Shown here: positions 1-6,448 of the stretch, one piece after another
Layout: every line of letters begins with the position of its first letter
Position numbering within the stretch: position 1 is the first letter of the stretch
Assembly (NCBI GenBank): GCA_022845955.1
Contig: AP025576.1
Location: 4,774,001-4,838,000, forward strand
DNA: 64,000 bases
Direction: 5' to 3'
From: Lachnospiraceae bacterium
GTDB lineage: Bacteria; Bacillota; Clostridia; Lachnospirales; Lachnospiraceae
Notes under the pieces: generated by a model
The model's database searches: none
The model's input: only the letters and a program-made list of their open reading frames with translations
What the model was told of the DNA's origin: nothing
Position numbers and translations under genes: made by a program

Positions 1-1
1 C

Positions 2-469
2 GCAGCGGCCTTTTCCGGCGGGCAGGGAGATTTCACCGTTGAATTCGAACCCCATGCCACCGCCCTGGAGCAAAAAGGAGACGGTTATGTAGTTGCCTCT
101 CTCGGCGAGGATTCCGGTTATGTCCCCTACACCGCTTTTTCTGCAAAGAAAAGCTATCTTGAGGCGCATCCTGATGTAATTCAGGCTTTCACCAACGCCC
201 TTCAGAAAGGTATGGACTATGTGCAGTCCCATACCCCTGAAGAAATCGCCGCCGTTATTCAGCCCCAGTTCGAAGAAACGGAAAAAGAAACCCTTACCAC
301 TATCGTCACCAGGTATTATGATCAGGCATCCTGGAAGGATAATCTTGTATTTGACGAAGACGCCTTCACCCTTCTCCAGAATATTCTGGAAGAATCCGGC
401 GAACTGGCCCAGCGGGTTCCTTATGCAGATCTGGTTAATACGGATTACGCAAAGAACGCAGCCAAATAG
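2..469 (+). CDS. ABC transporter substrate-binding protein, C-terminal part (NMT1/SsuA-like)
   Basis: Only the last 155 residues are in the window; the reading frame is open from base 2 to the TAG at 467-469. The visible part has the look of the C-terminal lobe of a periplasmic-type binding protein of the NMT1/THI5/SsuA family: 'YVVASLGEDSGYVPYTAF' followed by 'KSYLEAHPDVIQAFTNAL', helices around 'YVQSHTPEEIAAVI' and a terminal 'LVNTDYAKNAAK'. Such proteins bind thiamine precursors, sulfonates or nitrate-like ligands outside the membrane and hand them to a two-component ABC importer. The rest of the operon would lie upstream, outside the window. A strong terminator follows 34 bases downstream, so this is the last gene of its transcript. 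Substrate is not deducible. Confidence 0.75.
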   Translation, partial: AAAFSGGQGDFTVEFEPHATALEQKGDGYVVASLGEDSGYVPYTAFSAKKSYLEAHPDVIQAFTNALQKGMDYVQSHTPEEIAAVIQPQFEETEKETLTTIVTRYYDQASWKDNLVFDEDAFTLLQNILEESGELAQRVPYADLVNTDYAKNAAK

Positions 470-502
470 CACGGGATGATCCTCTCCCCCGGCACACTCC
501 AA

Positions 503-541
503 AAAGAAGGTCCCGCTCTCCCCGGCGGAACCTTCTTTTTT
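503..541 (+). terminator. Rho-independent terminator after the binding-protein gene
   Basis: A GC-rich hairpin (arms AAGAAGGT-CCGC and GCGG-ACCTTCTT around a short C-rich loop) runs straight into TTTTTT. It ends the upstream transporter transcript. From here to about 766 I see no gene I can support: two overlapping minus-strand frames of 60-69 codons are open, but neither has a ribosome site and the apparent coding sense switches frame. Confidence 0.85.
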
Positions 542-766
542 CGTAAAAGCTGGTTTCCTTTTTCCTTTCCTACAGCGTATCGTCCCACAGCACCTCCGCC
601 ATATTACACCGCAGGATTTTTCTGTCTCCCGGATAATAAGCCAGCCACACTGCCGCAGACACAGCCTTTGAATATGCCCGCCGGAACCGCCGGCATCTTT
701 GCCAGATACTCCGAAAACAGGCTTTTGCCGACGCTGATACAGAAAGCCACAAAAGGGATAGGCTTG

Positions 767-847
767 CTATAAAAGAGCATCAAGTTTACTGAACGCCTTA
801 AGCTTCTCTGCACACGTCTCCATATCTAACCTTTTTGCATCTGGCAT
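767..847 (-). CDS. Short 26-codon ORF divergent from the XRE gene; possibly a truncated gene start
   Basis: On the minus strand a good ribosome site (GGGAGGTGAA, 851-860) sits 3 to 4 bases before ATG 847. It opens a 26-codon frame beginning MPDAKRLDMETCAEKL and closing at TAG 767-769. The spacing is short. The strong translation signal and divergent arrangement with a repressor-like gene suggest the intact start of a gene whose body was lost, or a genuine small peptide. Past the stop, base composition switches to the GC-rich host style, which favours a deletion junction. I do not recognise the peptide. Confidence 0.3.
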   Translation of the reverse strand: MPDAKRLDMETCAEKLKAFSKLDALL

Positions 848-866
848 CTATTCACCTCCCTTTTAT

Positions 867-985
867 AGAAATCATTTCTTATTTATATATAATTCAAGCA
901 ACTATTTCTATTATGTCAATATATTTTTTCTCTTTCTATTGACTTATTTAGAAATGATTGCTACTCTTCTAATTAAGGAGGTGAT
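867..985 (+). promoter_or_regulatory. Divergent promoter region with AGAAATNATTTCT operators for the XRE regulator
   Basis: A perfect odd palindrome AGAAATCATTTCT lies at 867-879, and a second, less complete copy (AGAAATGATTGCT) at 950-962. The second copy sits inside the spacer of a plausible promoter: TTGACT at 939-944, 17 bases, TACTCT at 962-967. The ribosome site AAGGAGGTGAT at 975-985 leads to the TTG start at 991. Two operator-like copies between divergent reading frames are the usual arrangement for an autoregulated Cro/CI-type repressor; the assignment to this protein is inference. Confidence 0.5.
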
Positions 986-990
986 ATAAT

Positions 991-1398
991 TTGACGCTTA
1001 ATGATAAAATTAAAAAAATAAGAAAACATATGAATCTTTCTCAGACAGAATTTGCAAATAAACTAGGAATGAGCCAACGTAACATAAGTTACCTTGAAGC
1101 AGAAGGTTCTACTATAACAGAACAGAATATTAAATTGATATGTAGTGTATTAAATATTGATGAAGATTGGTTCAGGAACGGTGAAGATACAAATGAAATA
1201 GTTTTTGCCGATGAATTTGAAGAAGATGAGTATACAAAATATGCAGCAGAACTAGGTATGGGAGAGAATGAATCATTCAAAAGAGCTGTTATTGAATATG
1301 GAAAACTGGATCCTGTTTCCAGAAAAGTTATAGATAATTTTTTCACGAATATTTTTGATAAAAAAAGGAGCAGCAATGATAACTCTTTCTGTTCATAG
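991..1398 (+). CDS. XRE-family (Cro/CI-like) transcriptional regulator, 135 aa
   Basis: Residues 5-60 form a classic HTH_3 domain: KIKKIRKHMNLSQTEFANKLG, then the recognition region MSQRNISYLEAEGSTI and a helix ending in LNIDEDWFRNGED. The acidic central stretch and the C-terminal helix (ESFKRAVIEYGKLDPVSRKVIDNF) resemble the multimerisation tails of phage or ICE repressors. The start is TTG at 991, chosen because AAGGAGGTGAT precedes it at ideal spacing. The gene is AT-rich compared with the flanking chromosome, which fits a mobile-element origin. An 18-codon frame with its own GGAG site begins at 1376 and overlaps its end. Targets are probably its own promoter and the divergent frame at 767-847. 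Confidence 0.85.
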   Translation: MTLNDKIKKIRKHMNLSQTEFANKLGMSQRNISYLEAEGSTITEQNIKLICSVLNIDEDWFRNGEDTNEIVFADEFEEDEYTKYAAELGMGENESFKRAVIEYGKLDPVSRKVIDNFFTNIFDKKRSSNDNSFCS

Positions 1399-1683
1399 TT
1401 TCAAGGCAGTTTCGAATAAATGTTTGTTTTAAGTAATTTACCAACATTCGGTAATTTGTCTACAACATAATTATAGTATATTTTTAACAATATTGTTTGG
1501 CAAAATACGGTCATAACATTTTTTATGAACTTTTTAAACTAAATAATGTATTGTTTATATATATTTCATAACATATTGGTAGTTTATGTTTTTTTTGTCC
1601 CTGAACGGCTTGACTTTTTCCTTAAGATGAAATTGAATTTCCAAAACTTTGTTACTTTTGGCAATAAGAAAGGATGTGATAAT

Positions 1684-2229
1684 ATGCCATTACCCAAAGA
1701 ACACTTTTATACCTCAGATGATTATTGGAATCTTCCAGATGGCCAAAGAGCTGAACTAATTGACGGCCAGCTCTATGATATGGCTCCTCCAAGCAGGATA
1801 CACCAGAAGCTGATCTCACAGTTTACACTTATCTTGGGAGAATTTATCAAAAATAACCATGGTTCCTGCGAAGTCTATCCTGCTCCATTTGCCGTCAACC
1901 TGGATGCGAATGATCAGAATTGGGTGGAACCAGATATATCTGTCATCTGTGATAAAGATAAACTGACAGATAGAGGTTGCACCGGTGCACCAGACTTTAT
2001 TATTGAAATTGTATCCCCATCCAGCAGAAGATTGGACTATAATATCAAGATGGCACTCTATTCCAATGCCGGTGTCCGAGAATATTGGATAGTCGATCCC
2101 GCCAAAGAACGGACTACCATATATCGCTTTGAGGATGATGCTGCTCCTATGATTTATCAGTTTAATGATGAGGTACAGGTGGACATCTACAAAAACCTGC
2201 ATATAAATATCTCCGACCTGCTAAAATAA
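1684..2229 (+). CDS. Uma2-family (DUF820) PD-(D/E)XK nuclease-like protein, 181 aa
   Basis: The protein matches the Uma2/DUF820 pattern of restriction-endonuclease-fold proteins. It opens with a 'DYWNLPDGQRAELIDGQLYDMAPPSRIHQ' substrate-loop region, then VNLDANDQNWVEPDISVI (residues about 75-95) and PDFIIEIVSPSSRRLDYNIKMALY, where the Asp, Glu and Lys/Arg of the nuclease core lie, and GVREYWIVDP. ATG 1684 is chosen over an open frame reaching back to 1546 because GAAAGGATGTGATAAT precedes it and family members start here. Uma2 proteins are abundant and poorly understood; roles as transposon-derived or defence nucleases are suggested for some. It stands alone between mobile-element debris, and 285 bases of AT-rich non-coding DNA precede it. 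Confidence 0.85.
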   Translation: MPLPKEHFYTSDDYWNLPDGQRAELIDGQLYDMAPPSRIHQKLISQFTLILGEFIKNNHGSCEVYPAPFAVNLDANDQNWVEPDISVICDKDKLTDRGCTGAPDFIIEIVSPSSRRLDYNIKMALYSNAGVREYWIVDPAKERTTIYRFEDDAAPMIYQFNDEVQVDIYKNLHINISDLLK

Positions 2230-2350
2230 TAATCCGTCTGGTAAGGCACTACGTAACAACAAAACTCAACTGAACTATTGAAATTACGGTTAGAATAGCC
2301 AGAAGGCATTTTAAGAATATAACACTCAAATGAGGAAGGAGATTTTTATT

Positions 2351-2617
2351 ATGGCACTTATTAAATGTCCTGATTGTGGAAATGAATTTTCGGATCAAGC
2401 ACCACACTGCCCCAGTTGCGGCAGGTTAAACTCCAACATTCAGCAACAACCAAATGTACAGCAGACCAGCCCGAACTGAGTTCCCATTTCCCCCAATAAT
2501 GGATATCGTTCTAATGCATCAACACCCCAACCTGTAAATCGCGATCAACTCGTATCTGATTATGGGGAACAGTTTACCAAAGAAGAGGCTGACTATGCGA
2601 TAGAACATCTTGAATAA
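2351..2617 (+). pseudogene. Zinc-ribbon / Ltp-like small protein split by an in-frame TGA
   Basis: ATG 2351 follows a good GAAGGAG site and gives a zinc ribbon at the N terminus (CPDCGNEF then CPSCGRL, two CxxC knuckles). TGA at 2477-2479 stops it after 42 codons. The same frame continues for 45 more codons to TAA 2615-2617 and reads YGEQFTKEEADYAIEHLE, which resembles the end of the Ltp/host-cell-surface lipoprotein repeat. Many Firmicutes proteins join a zinc ribbon to such repeats. The simplest reading is one gene inactivated by a point mutation. A functional 42-aa zinc-ribbon peptide remains possible. Confidence 0.6.
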
Positions 2618-2621
2618 CATA

Positions 2622-2664
2622 TTAATTATCAAACGGTGACAATTTGTCACCGTTTGATAATTAA
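2622..2664. repeat. 21-bp perfect inverted repeat with 1-base spacer
   Basis: Arms at 2622-2642 and 2644-2664 are exact reverse complements around one T. The hairpin contains ATCAAACGGTGAC and its complement. It lies 5 bases after the stop of the interrupted zinc-ribbon gene. Flanks are AT-rich but there is no clean T-run, so it could be a bidirectional terminator or an operator. Between 2665 and 2821 I see no gene, only an open C-terminal-like fragment without a start. Confidence 0.8.
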
Positions 2665-2821
2665 ACTGCTCCGGACTAACCGGGAAATATCTGACATTTT
2701 TAACCAAATAGATTAGTGTTTCTATCGATATCCAGGTAAAAGAGGGATTGTCGCTTGAAGCCCGGCGGCAGGCTCTTACTATAAATAACTATGCATGTTC
2801 TAATAATATTGCAACAACATC

Positions 2822-3304
2822 TTAATCTATAGAAAATCTATTTAATAATTTTATCTGTTTATTGAATATTTTTTTAACCTTGTCTAAATCCAGACCATTA
2901 CTAATTTGGAAAGCCCTTTCATAGATTTTTTCTAAAGCTTCTTGCTGACTCATAATTAAATTAGGCTGATACCAATCATCCGGCACCCATCGTTCAACTA
3001 AATCATACTGAACAGATTTATTATAGGGCTTGTTTTCTTTATCTAACATATCAGTATTTCCTGAAATCACTATATCAAATGACAACTGCAAATTAACTAG
3101 CGCAGTATCTACTGAACTAGCCCCTGATTGAGACAGGTCCCTTGCAGGTACATAGGGCAGAACCCTATGCCCTCGGAGGTTTTTTTGTGATACCCAAAAA
3201 TATTTTTCACTCAATGATAAAGCTAAAAAAACATAACAACTGTGTACACGAAAGCCCCAGCAGATGCCGGGGCTAATGTTTCTCTTATTTTGGGAGATTT
3301 TCAA
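2822..3304 (-). CDS. Hypothetical protein or fragment, coding-like only in its C-terminal 100 residues
   Basis: The open frame is 160 codons, but only the part from about 3130 down to the stop at 2822 looks like protein: 'FDIVISGNTDMLDKENKPYNKSVQYDLVERWVPDDW' then helices 'QQEALEKIYERAFQIS' and 'LDKVKKIFNKQIKLLNRF'. The first 55 codons run through two hairpins (CATAGGG..CCCTATG near 3160 and AGCCCC..GGGGCT near 3250) that look like non-coding or element-end sequence, and no ribosome site precedes 3304. I take it as the 3' part of an unknown gene joined to foreign DNA. It meets the truncated integrase remnant at its 5' side, consistent with a rearrangement junction close to 3305. Confidence 0.35.
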   Translation of the reverse strand: MKISQNKRNISPGICWGFRVHSCYVFLALSLSEKYFWVSQKNLRGHRVLPYVPARDLSQSGASSVDTALVNLQLSFDIVISGNTDMLDKENKPYNKSVQYDLVERWVPDDWYQPNLIMSQQEALEKIYERAFQISNGLDLDKVKKIFNKQIKLLNRFSID

Positions 3305-3312
3305 AAACGCTT

Positions 3313-3805
3313 GACACTCTACACAAAGAAGATATTCGCAATGATAACAGTATCGTCATAAACAAATCAGAAACACGCTATAATCTAGATGATGGAACTG
3401 GCTTTCATTACGAAATCGCATCTCACCCAAAAACAGAAGCAGGAAATCGAAGTGTATATTTACCGAAAGAAGCATACCGGATACTCAACTGGATGAAATC
3501 CCGCAGTGGGGAATATATCTTTATGGATCAAGGCCATAGGCTTACTGTATCTGCAATACGAAGTAAACTTTATCGTATTTGCAAAAAAATAGGTGTCGAA
3601 CGCAAAAAGCCCACATAAATTACGTAAGACTTATTTATCCATCCTGTTGGATGAAAAATGAGACCAACGACTTGTTACAGATCAAGCTGGTCATGTTAGC
3701 ATCAATACATCAGAGGCCAATTATCACTATAATCGTAAGAATGCAGGTAAAAAAATTGCACTATTAAGTAATATAGATGCATTTAACCGTGTTTCAATTG
3801 ATTGA
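3313..3805 (+). pseudogene. Tyrosine recombinase (phage/ICE integrase), 5'-truncated and frameshifted
   Basis: Three frames together give the C-terminal catalytic half of a tyrosine integrase: DLDDGTGFHYEIASHPKTEAGNRS-like strand region, LPKEAYRILNWM, SPHKLRKTYLSILLDEK (the HxxR box), then DQAGHVSINTSEANYHYNRK (the GH and Tyr region) and a tail ending at TGA 3803-3805. An extra A in the AAAAA run at 3604-3608 breaks the frame just before the HxxR box. An in-frame TGA near 3660 breaks it again, and everything upstream of 3313 is missing. A terminator and a copy of the tRNA-Ala 3' end follow 60 bases on, the usual order int-terminator-att for elements in tRNA genes. It cannot encode a working enzyme. 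Confidence 0.85.
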
Positions 3806-3836
3806 CCAATTGATTGAGTTGATTGACCAAGACAAA

Positions 3837-3862
3837 AAAAGTACCGCAGATACGGTACTTTT
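3837..3862 (+). terminator. Terminator between integrase remnant and att repeat
   Basis: Arms AAAAGTACCG and CGGTACTTTT pair around a 6-base loop and are followed by TT. The same hairpin with small changes (AAAAGTACCG TAAATA CGGTACTTTTT) lies before the tRNA-Ala gene at 6072-6100, so hairpin plus tRNA tail were duplicated together. Confidence 0.75.
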
Positions 3863-3865
3863 CCA

Positions 3866-3890
3866 TGGAGCATACGGGGTTCGAACCCGT
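3866..3890. repeat. att site: 25-bp duplicate of the tRNA-Ala(GGC) 3' end
   Basis: Bases 3866-3890 are identical to 6104-6128, which is the T-arm and acceptor 3' half of the tRNA-Ala gene on the minus strand. This is the expected footprint of tyrosine-recombinase integration at a tRNA 3' end. The pair bounds a 2.24-kb segment (3866-6104). After the repeat, to 4010, there is only hairpin DNA and no gene. Confidence 0.85.
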
Positions 3891-3910
3891 TTTAATAGGA
3901 AGAAACACAT

Positions 3911-3942
3911 CCCGTATTTACGCAATTCCCTGTAAATACGGG
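3911..3942. repeat. Hairpin with 11-bp arms beside the att site
   Basis: CCCGTATTTAC (3911-3921) and GTAAATACGGG (3932-3942) form a perfect inverted repeat with a 10-base loop. A weaker dyad TACTATAAT / ATTATAGTA follows within the next 50 bases. Their place just inside the element end suggests integrase or excisionase accessory DNA, or the end of a transcript. Confidence 0.6.
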
Positions 3943-4010
3943 ATTATGCCTTATACTATAATACATTTTTACGCATTTTAATCGGCATAATTACATTATA
4001 GTACAATGCT

Positions 4011-4032
4011 ATGCAACACGAAATGCAACACG
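4011..4032 (+). repeat. Phased direct repeat ATGCAACACG x2, left end of the element
   Basis: ATGCAACACG occurs at 4011-4020 and 4023-4032, a 12-base phase. The same pair with the same phase and orientation occurs at the other end of the element (6045-6066). Direct repeats close to att sites are typical arm-type binding sites of tyrosine integrases. Confidence 0.65.
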
Positions 4033-4038
4033 TATTAT

Positions 4039-4314
4039 TCAGTTTTCAAACTTGTTTATTGCGTATTTTAGAGCATGATTTTTGACCTTTTTTAATTGCT
4101 CAACTGGTATACAATCAATAATTTGCATGCTTTTAACATCCGTATACACCCAAGTGAACCAAGTATATCCAAACTGTCGGAAACAGTAAATATAACCTCT
4201 GAGCTGTATCCCTTCCTTGATATATGATATACAATCATCTATCTTAAATTCTCCGATACTTTCAGGTATATCGATTCCAAACCTATGCCGATGTTCATAA
4301 GGATTTTCTTTCAT
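4039..4314 (-). CDS. Hypothetical protein, 91 aa
   Basis: The frame opens at ATG 4329, but ATG 4314 has GGAG nine bases upstream and gives MKENPYEHRHRFGIDIPESI. The protein is soluble, rich in aromatic residues (GYIYCFRQFGYTWFTWVYTD) and ends with a basic helix (EQLKKVKNHALKYAINKF). I recognise no family. It is AT-rich like the rest of the element and is transcribed away from the LytTR gene toward the att end. It may be an excisionase-scale accessory protein, but nothing in the sequence proves that. Confidence 0.5.
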   Translation of the reverse strand: MKENPYEHRHRFGIDIPESIGEFKIDDCISYIKEGIQLRGYIYCFRQFGYTWFTWVYTDVKSMQIIDCIPVEQLKKVKNHALKYAINKFEN

Positions 4315-4411
4315 AAGATTATTCTCCATATTTTATAGTCTATGGAGAATTTCGTTTTTGTTCACAATTTAGGGAAAAATATGAATGGAAAAACATACCA
4401 GTACAAAAGCT

Positions 4412-4450
4412 TAAAATTTGACTTAAAATTATAATACAAGTCAAATTTTA
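4412..4450 (+). promoter_or_regulatory. 13-bp inverted repeat enclosing a TATAAT box upstream of the LytTR gene
   Basis: TAAAATTTGACTT (4412-4424) and AAGTCAAATTTTA (4438-4450) are exact reverse complements separated by 13 bases that contain TATAAT (4430-4435). The arrangement puts the -10 box between the arms, two bases ahead of the ribosome site of the LytTR gene. It is a likely autoregulatory operator for that protein. Confidence 0.65.
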
Positions 4451-4461
4451 GGGTGGAAAGC

Positions 4462-4755
4462 ATGTTAGAAAATAGAGAGATTATTTATATTTACCGGAAG
4501 CATTTTAGATCAGTATATGTCTATAAGGATGGAAACGAAACACAATCCAGAGAACCCCTCCACAATTTATATAATAATCTCAAAGATGAAAATTTCGTAA
4601 AAATCAGAAAACACATTATTAATATTAGATGCATCCGCAGAGTACGGAAGAAGGAAATATCTTTAAATAATGGTATTTTGCTAAAATTGAATAAAAAAAA
4701 TTTTGATACTGTAAGATGGGCTATACATCGTTATTATCATGACCGCTTACGTTAA
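4462..4755 (+). CDS. Stand-alone LytTR DNA-binding regulator, 97 aa
   Basis: The whole protein is one LytTR domain without a receiver: strand REIIYIYRKHFRSVYVYKDG, helix PLHNLYNNLKDENFVKI, the family's 'F.kIrkh.iiNi..I' block (FVKIRKHIINIRCIRRV), then ISLNNGILLKLNKKNFDTVRWA. ATG 4462 is used because GGGTGG lies 6 to 7 bases before it; an in-frame GTG at 4453 is the alternative. Short LytTR proteins in Firmicutes often act with a membrane partner; the gene directly downstream encodes a lipoprotein, not an integral membrane protein. The inverted repeat just upstream is its probable binding site. Confidence 0.8.
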   Translation: MLENREIIYIYRKHFRSVYVYKDGNETQSREPLHNLYNNLKDENFVKIRKHIINIRCIRRVRKKEISLNNGILLKLNKKNFDTVRWAIHRYYHDRLR

Positions 4756-4945
4756 AATGGCCGGCAGGTATCCCTCCCGCAGGCCATACACATAAAGATA
4801 ACAATATAGGGCTTTATACTATCCTCCTTCCAAGTAAAATTTAAACCATTGGAATTATCAACGGAGATTTTAGTATTATTTTGTTGTAAATCATCTGTAA
4901 ATGCACTATTATATTAATATTAAAATACTTATCAGGGGGAAATCT

Positions 4946-5479
4946 ATGAAAAAGAAATTACTATCTCTTGCGCTTGTTATAATTTTAGGAATGCTTTTAT
5001 GCTCGTGCTCTGGTAATTCCACCGAGAAAATGTTTGGGGTAAAACTTCCGTCAGGAAAAAAATTGGAATTATATATGAGCCGTGAAAAGGCAGAAGATAT
5101 CATGAGTGATTACGAGTATGAATATGATGATTATTTCCATGTATATGATTATGGTTTTATAGAACTTCGTTACACGGATGGTCTTGTATCCTACATTTAC
5201 TGTACAGATGAATCTGAGGCGGCCTTTCTGAATGGATTAGGTATCGGCAGTACAAATTATGAAGAATATGGGTTCATGATGGACGGCCAGCACATTGGAA
5301 GTATTATTAACTATAAACAACTTGACGGCAAATATGAAAAAAGTGATGATTATAATAAAGATATGGAGTTTAAAGAAGGCATCCAGGTATATATCAAAAC
5401 ATCAAAGGAAACAAAAGAAATCACAGCATTATCAGTATATGACATATATAGTGGTTTCTGGCGTGATTACGATGAATAG
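4946..5479 (+). CDS. Small lipoprotein of the integrated element, 177 aa
   Basis: ATG 4946 follows CAGGGGGA at good spacing; the frame is also open upstream to 4901 without a ribosome site. Residues 1-20 are a lipoprotein signal (MKKKLLSLALVIILGMLLCSC) with the lipid-accepting Cys in LLCSC. The mature part is acidic and rich in Tyr and Asp (DYEYEYDDYFHVYDYGF), and includes the phrase MSREKAEDIMSDYEY. I know no named family. It lies 190 bases after the LytTR gene in the same direction and just before a strong bidirectional terminator, so the two may be co-transcribed. Confidence 0.7.
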   Translation: MKKKLLSLALVIILGMLLCSCSGNSTEKMFGVKLPSGKKLELYMSREKAEDIMSDYEYEYDDYFHVYDYGFIELRYTDGLVSYIYCTDESEAAFLNGLGIGSTNYEEYGFMMDGQHIGSIINYKQLDGKYEKSDDYNKDMEFKEGIQVYIKTSKETKEITALSVYDIYSGFWRDYDE

Positions 5480-5529
5480 ATACCTCAATACTTTAATATT
5501 AGTTCAATAGTCAACGATATACTTAATTA

Positions 5530-5556
5530 AAAAGAGGGGATTGCTCCCCTCTTTTT
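5530..5556. terminator. Bidirectional terminator between lipoprotein gene and endolysin remnant
   Basis: AAAAGAGGGGA and TCCCCTCTTTTT pair around TTGC. Both sides carry A/T runs, so it can stop transcripts from the lipoprotein gene (+) and from the endolysin remnant (-), whose stop codon lies inside it. Confidence 0.85.
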
Positions 5557-5953
5557 ATGCCCTGACAAGCTGTCCTGTCCGCAGCAAATTTAACATATGC
5601 GTATTTTGTACCGCGGTCCCGGTATACCCAGCAATACCATTTACTGCTGCTATCTGCTTCCGGCGCTTGTATGAGCCGTCCTCCCCGATGCTCTCTAGCG
5701 CCTTTGAGATGCTTGTCCCATGCCAGATGTCCTGCAGATAGTATTCCGGTTCCTGTGCCGTCCAGAAAGGGATATAACAGACATTAAGGTCTACCACACC
5801 GTTAATGCCATCCACCCGCCCCTTGCTGGTGTATTGCCAGCCAAACAGCGGCTGTGTTACTGTAGGCTTGTACTTATCCGCGGGCGGATTGTCTGCCAGG
5901 TTAAAATATCCGTATGCAGGAAAATTCTTCAGAATCCGCCCCCGGATATGTGG
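5555..5953 (-). pseudogene. C-terminal part of a phage GH25-type endolysin
   Basis: The minus-strand frame (open to 5986) matches only the end of a GH25 lysozyme: GWQYTSKGRVDGINGVVDLNVCY is the final barrel strand of that family. It is followed by a linker and a C-terminal wall-binding module SISKALESIGEDGSYKRRKQIAAVNGIAGYTGTAVQNTHMLNLLRTGQLV. The N-terminal catalytic Asp/Glu region is absent and no ribosome site or convincing start exists. It is a remnant of a prophage lysis cassette kept inside the tRNA-Ala element. I am fairly sure of the GH25 part and of the binding module by family resemblance only. Confidence 0.7.
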
Positions 5954-6072
5954 AATGGCTGACAGCTCTTGGCTTAGAAGACACACTATCTTTACGAGAA
6001 AAATATCAAACCTTCATTCAAAACATTTGTCAAGATAATGCAAAATGCAACACAGAATGCAACACGAATTAA
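5953..6072 (+). pseudogene. C-terminal gene fragment ending at the tRNA-Ala junction
   Basis: From 5953 a plus-strand frame reads EWLTALGLEDTLSLREKYQT and ends in a tail NAKCNTECNTN at TAA 6070-6072. The tail is encoded by the phased ATGCAACAC repeats. It has no start and begins where the endolysin remnant on the other strand stops. In position (last codons, terminator, att site) it matches where the integrase gene of an element would end, but I cannot recognise integrase motifs in so short a piece. Confidence 0.3.
6045..6066 (+). repeat. Phased direct repeat ATGCAACAC x2, right end of the element
   Basis: ATGCAACAC at 6045-6053 and ATGCAACACG at 6057-6066 repeat the 12-base phase and the orientation of the pair at 4011-4032. 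They lie 38 bases from the tRNA-derived att sequence and within the last codons of the fragment above. Confidence 0.65.
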
Positions 6073-6100
6073 AAAAAGTACCGTAAATACGGTACTTTTT
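6072..6100. terminator. Terminator next to tRNA-Ala(GGC)
   Basis: AAAAAGTACCG and CGGTACTTTTT pair around a short loop, with A and T runs on both sides. It can end the tRNA transcript (minus) and the element-side transcript (plus). A near-identical copy lies at 3837-3862. Confidence 0.8.
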
Positions 6101-6103
6101 AAG

Positions 6104-6176
6104 TGGAGCATACGGGGTTCGAACCCGTGACCTCCACGCTGCCAGCGTGGCGCGCTCCCAGCTGCGCTAATGCCCC
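6104..6176 (-). tRNA. tRNA-Ala (anticodon GGC)
   Basis: A full 73-base cloverleaf: acceptor GGGGCAT/ATGCTCC with discriminator A, D-arm GCGC..GCGC, anticodon stem CCACG/CGTGG with loop CTGGCAG, and T-arm ACGGG-TTCGAAC-CCCGT. CCA is not encoded. Its 3' 25 bases are the integration target, duplicated at 3866-3890. Confidence 0.95.
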
Positions 6177-6275
6177 GTCCGTGTATTATCATATCAAAAG
6201 TTGTCCCACTTGGCAAGAAAAATTTTGTCAGGATTTATATTTTTTTGCAGCAGCTAAAATTTACAGGTCTTTTCC

Positions 6276-6296
6276 GGGTGCAGATAAAAAAGTTGG
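6276..6296. repeat. Solo end of the GGGTGYAGATAAAAAAGT repeat family
   Basis: GGGTGCAGATAAAAAAGTTGG at 6276-6296, followed by a stretch with TTTCCCTCCTGCCAT, matches the left end of the element at 62246 (GGGTGTAGATAAAAAAAGTTGG then TTTCCCCCGGCTGCCAT). No second end is seen nearby, so it is a solo or decayed copy just upstream of the hydrolase gene. Confidence 0.6.
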
Positions 6297-6448
6297 TCAT
6301 CACCCGTATTTCCCTCCTGCCATGGTAATGTTCCCGCGTATATGATAGAATGGGAGAAATCCGGAAACACAGCACACCGGAAACGTGTGAAACAAAGTAC
6401 GTTTCAAATATGGAATTCATATCCGCGCAAACGGACAAAGGGGTATAA

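Noticed and set aside
570..813. Two overlapping minus-strand frames of 60 and 69 codons
   Set aside because: No ribosome site, no family match, and the sense seems to switch frame; at most a degraded gene.
1376..1432. 18-codon frame with a GGAG site at the end of the XRE gene
   Set aside because: Too short to support; it could be the start of a deleted partner gene.
3127..3270. Two hairpins (CATAGGG..CCCTATG and AGCCCC..GGGGCT) suggestive of insertion-sequence ends
   Set aside because: No transposase, no matching second end and no target duplication could be seen.
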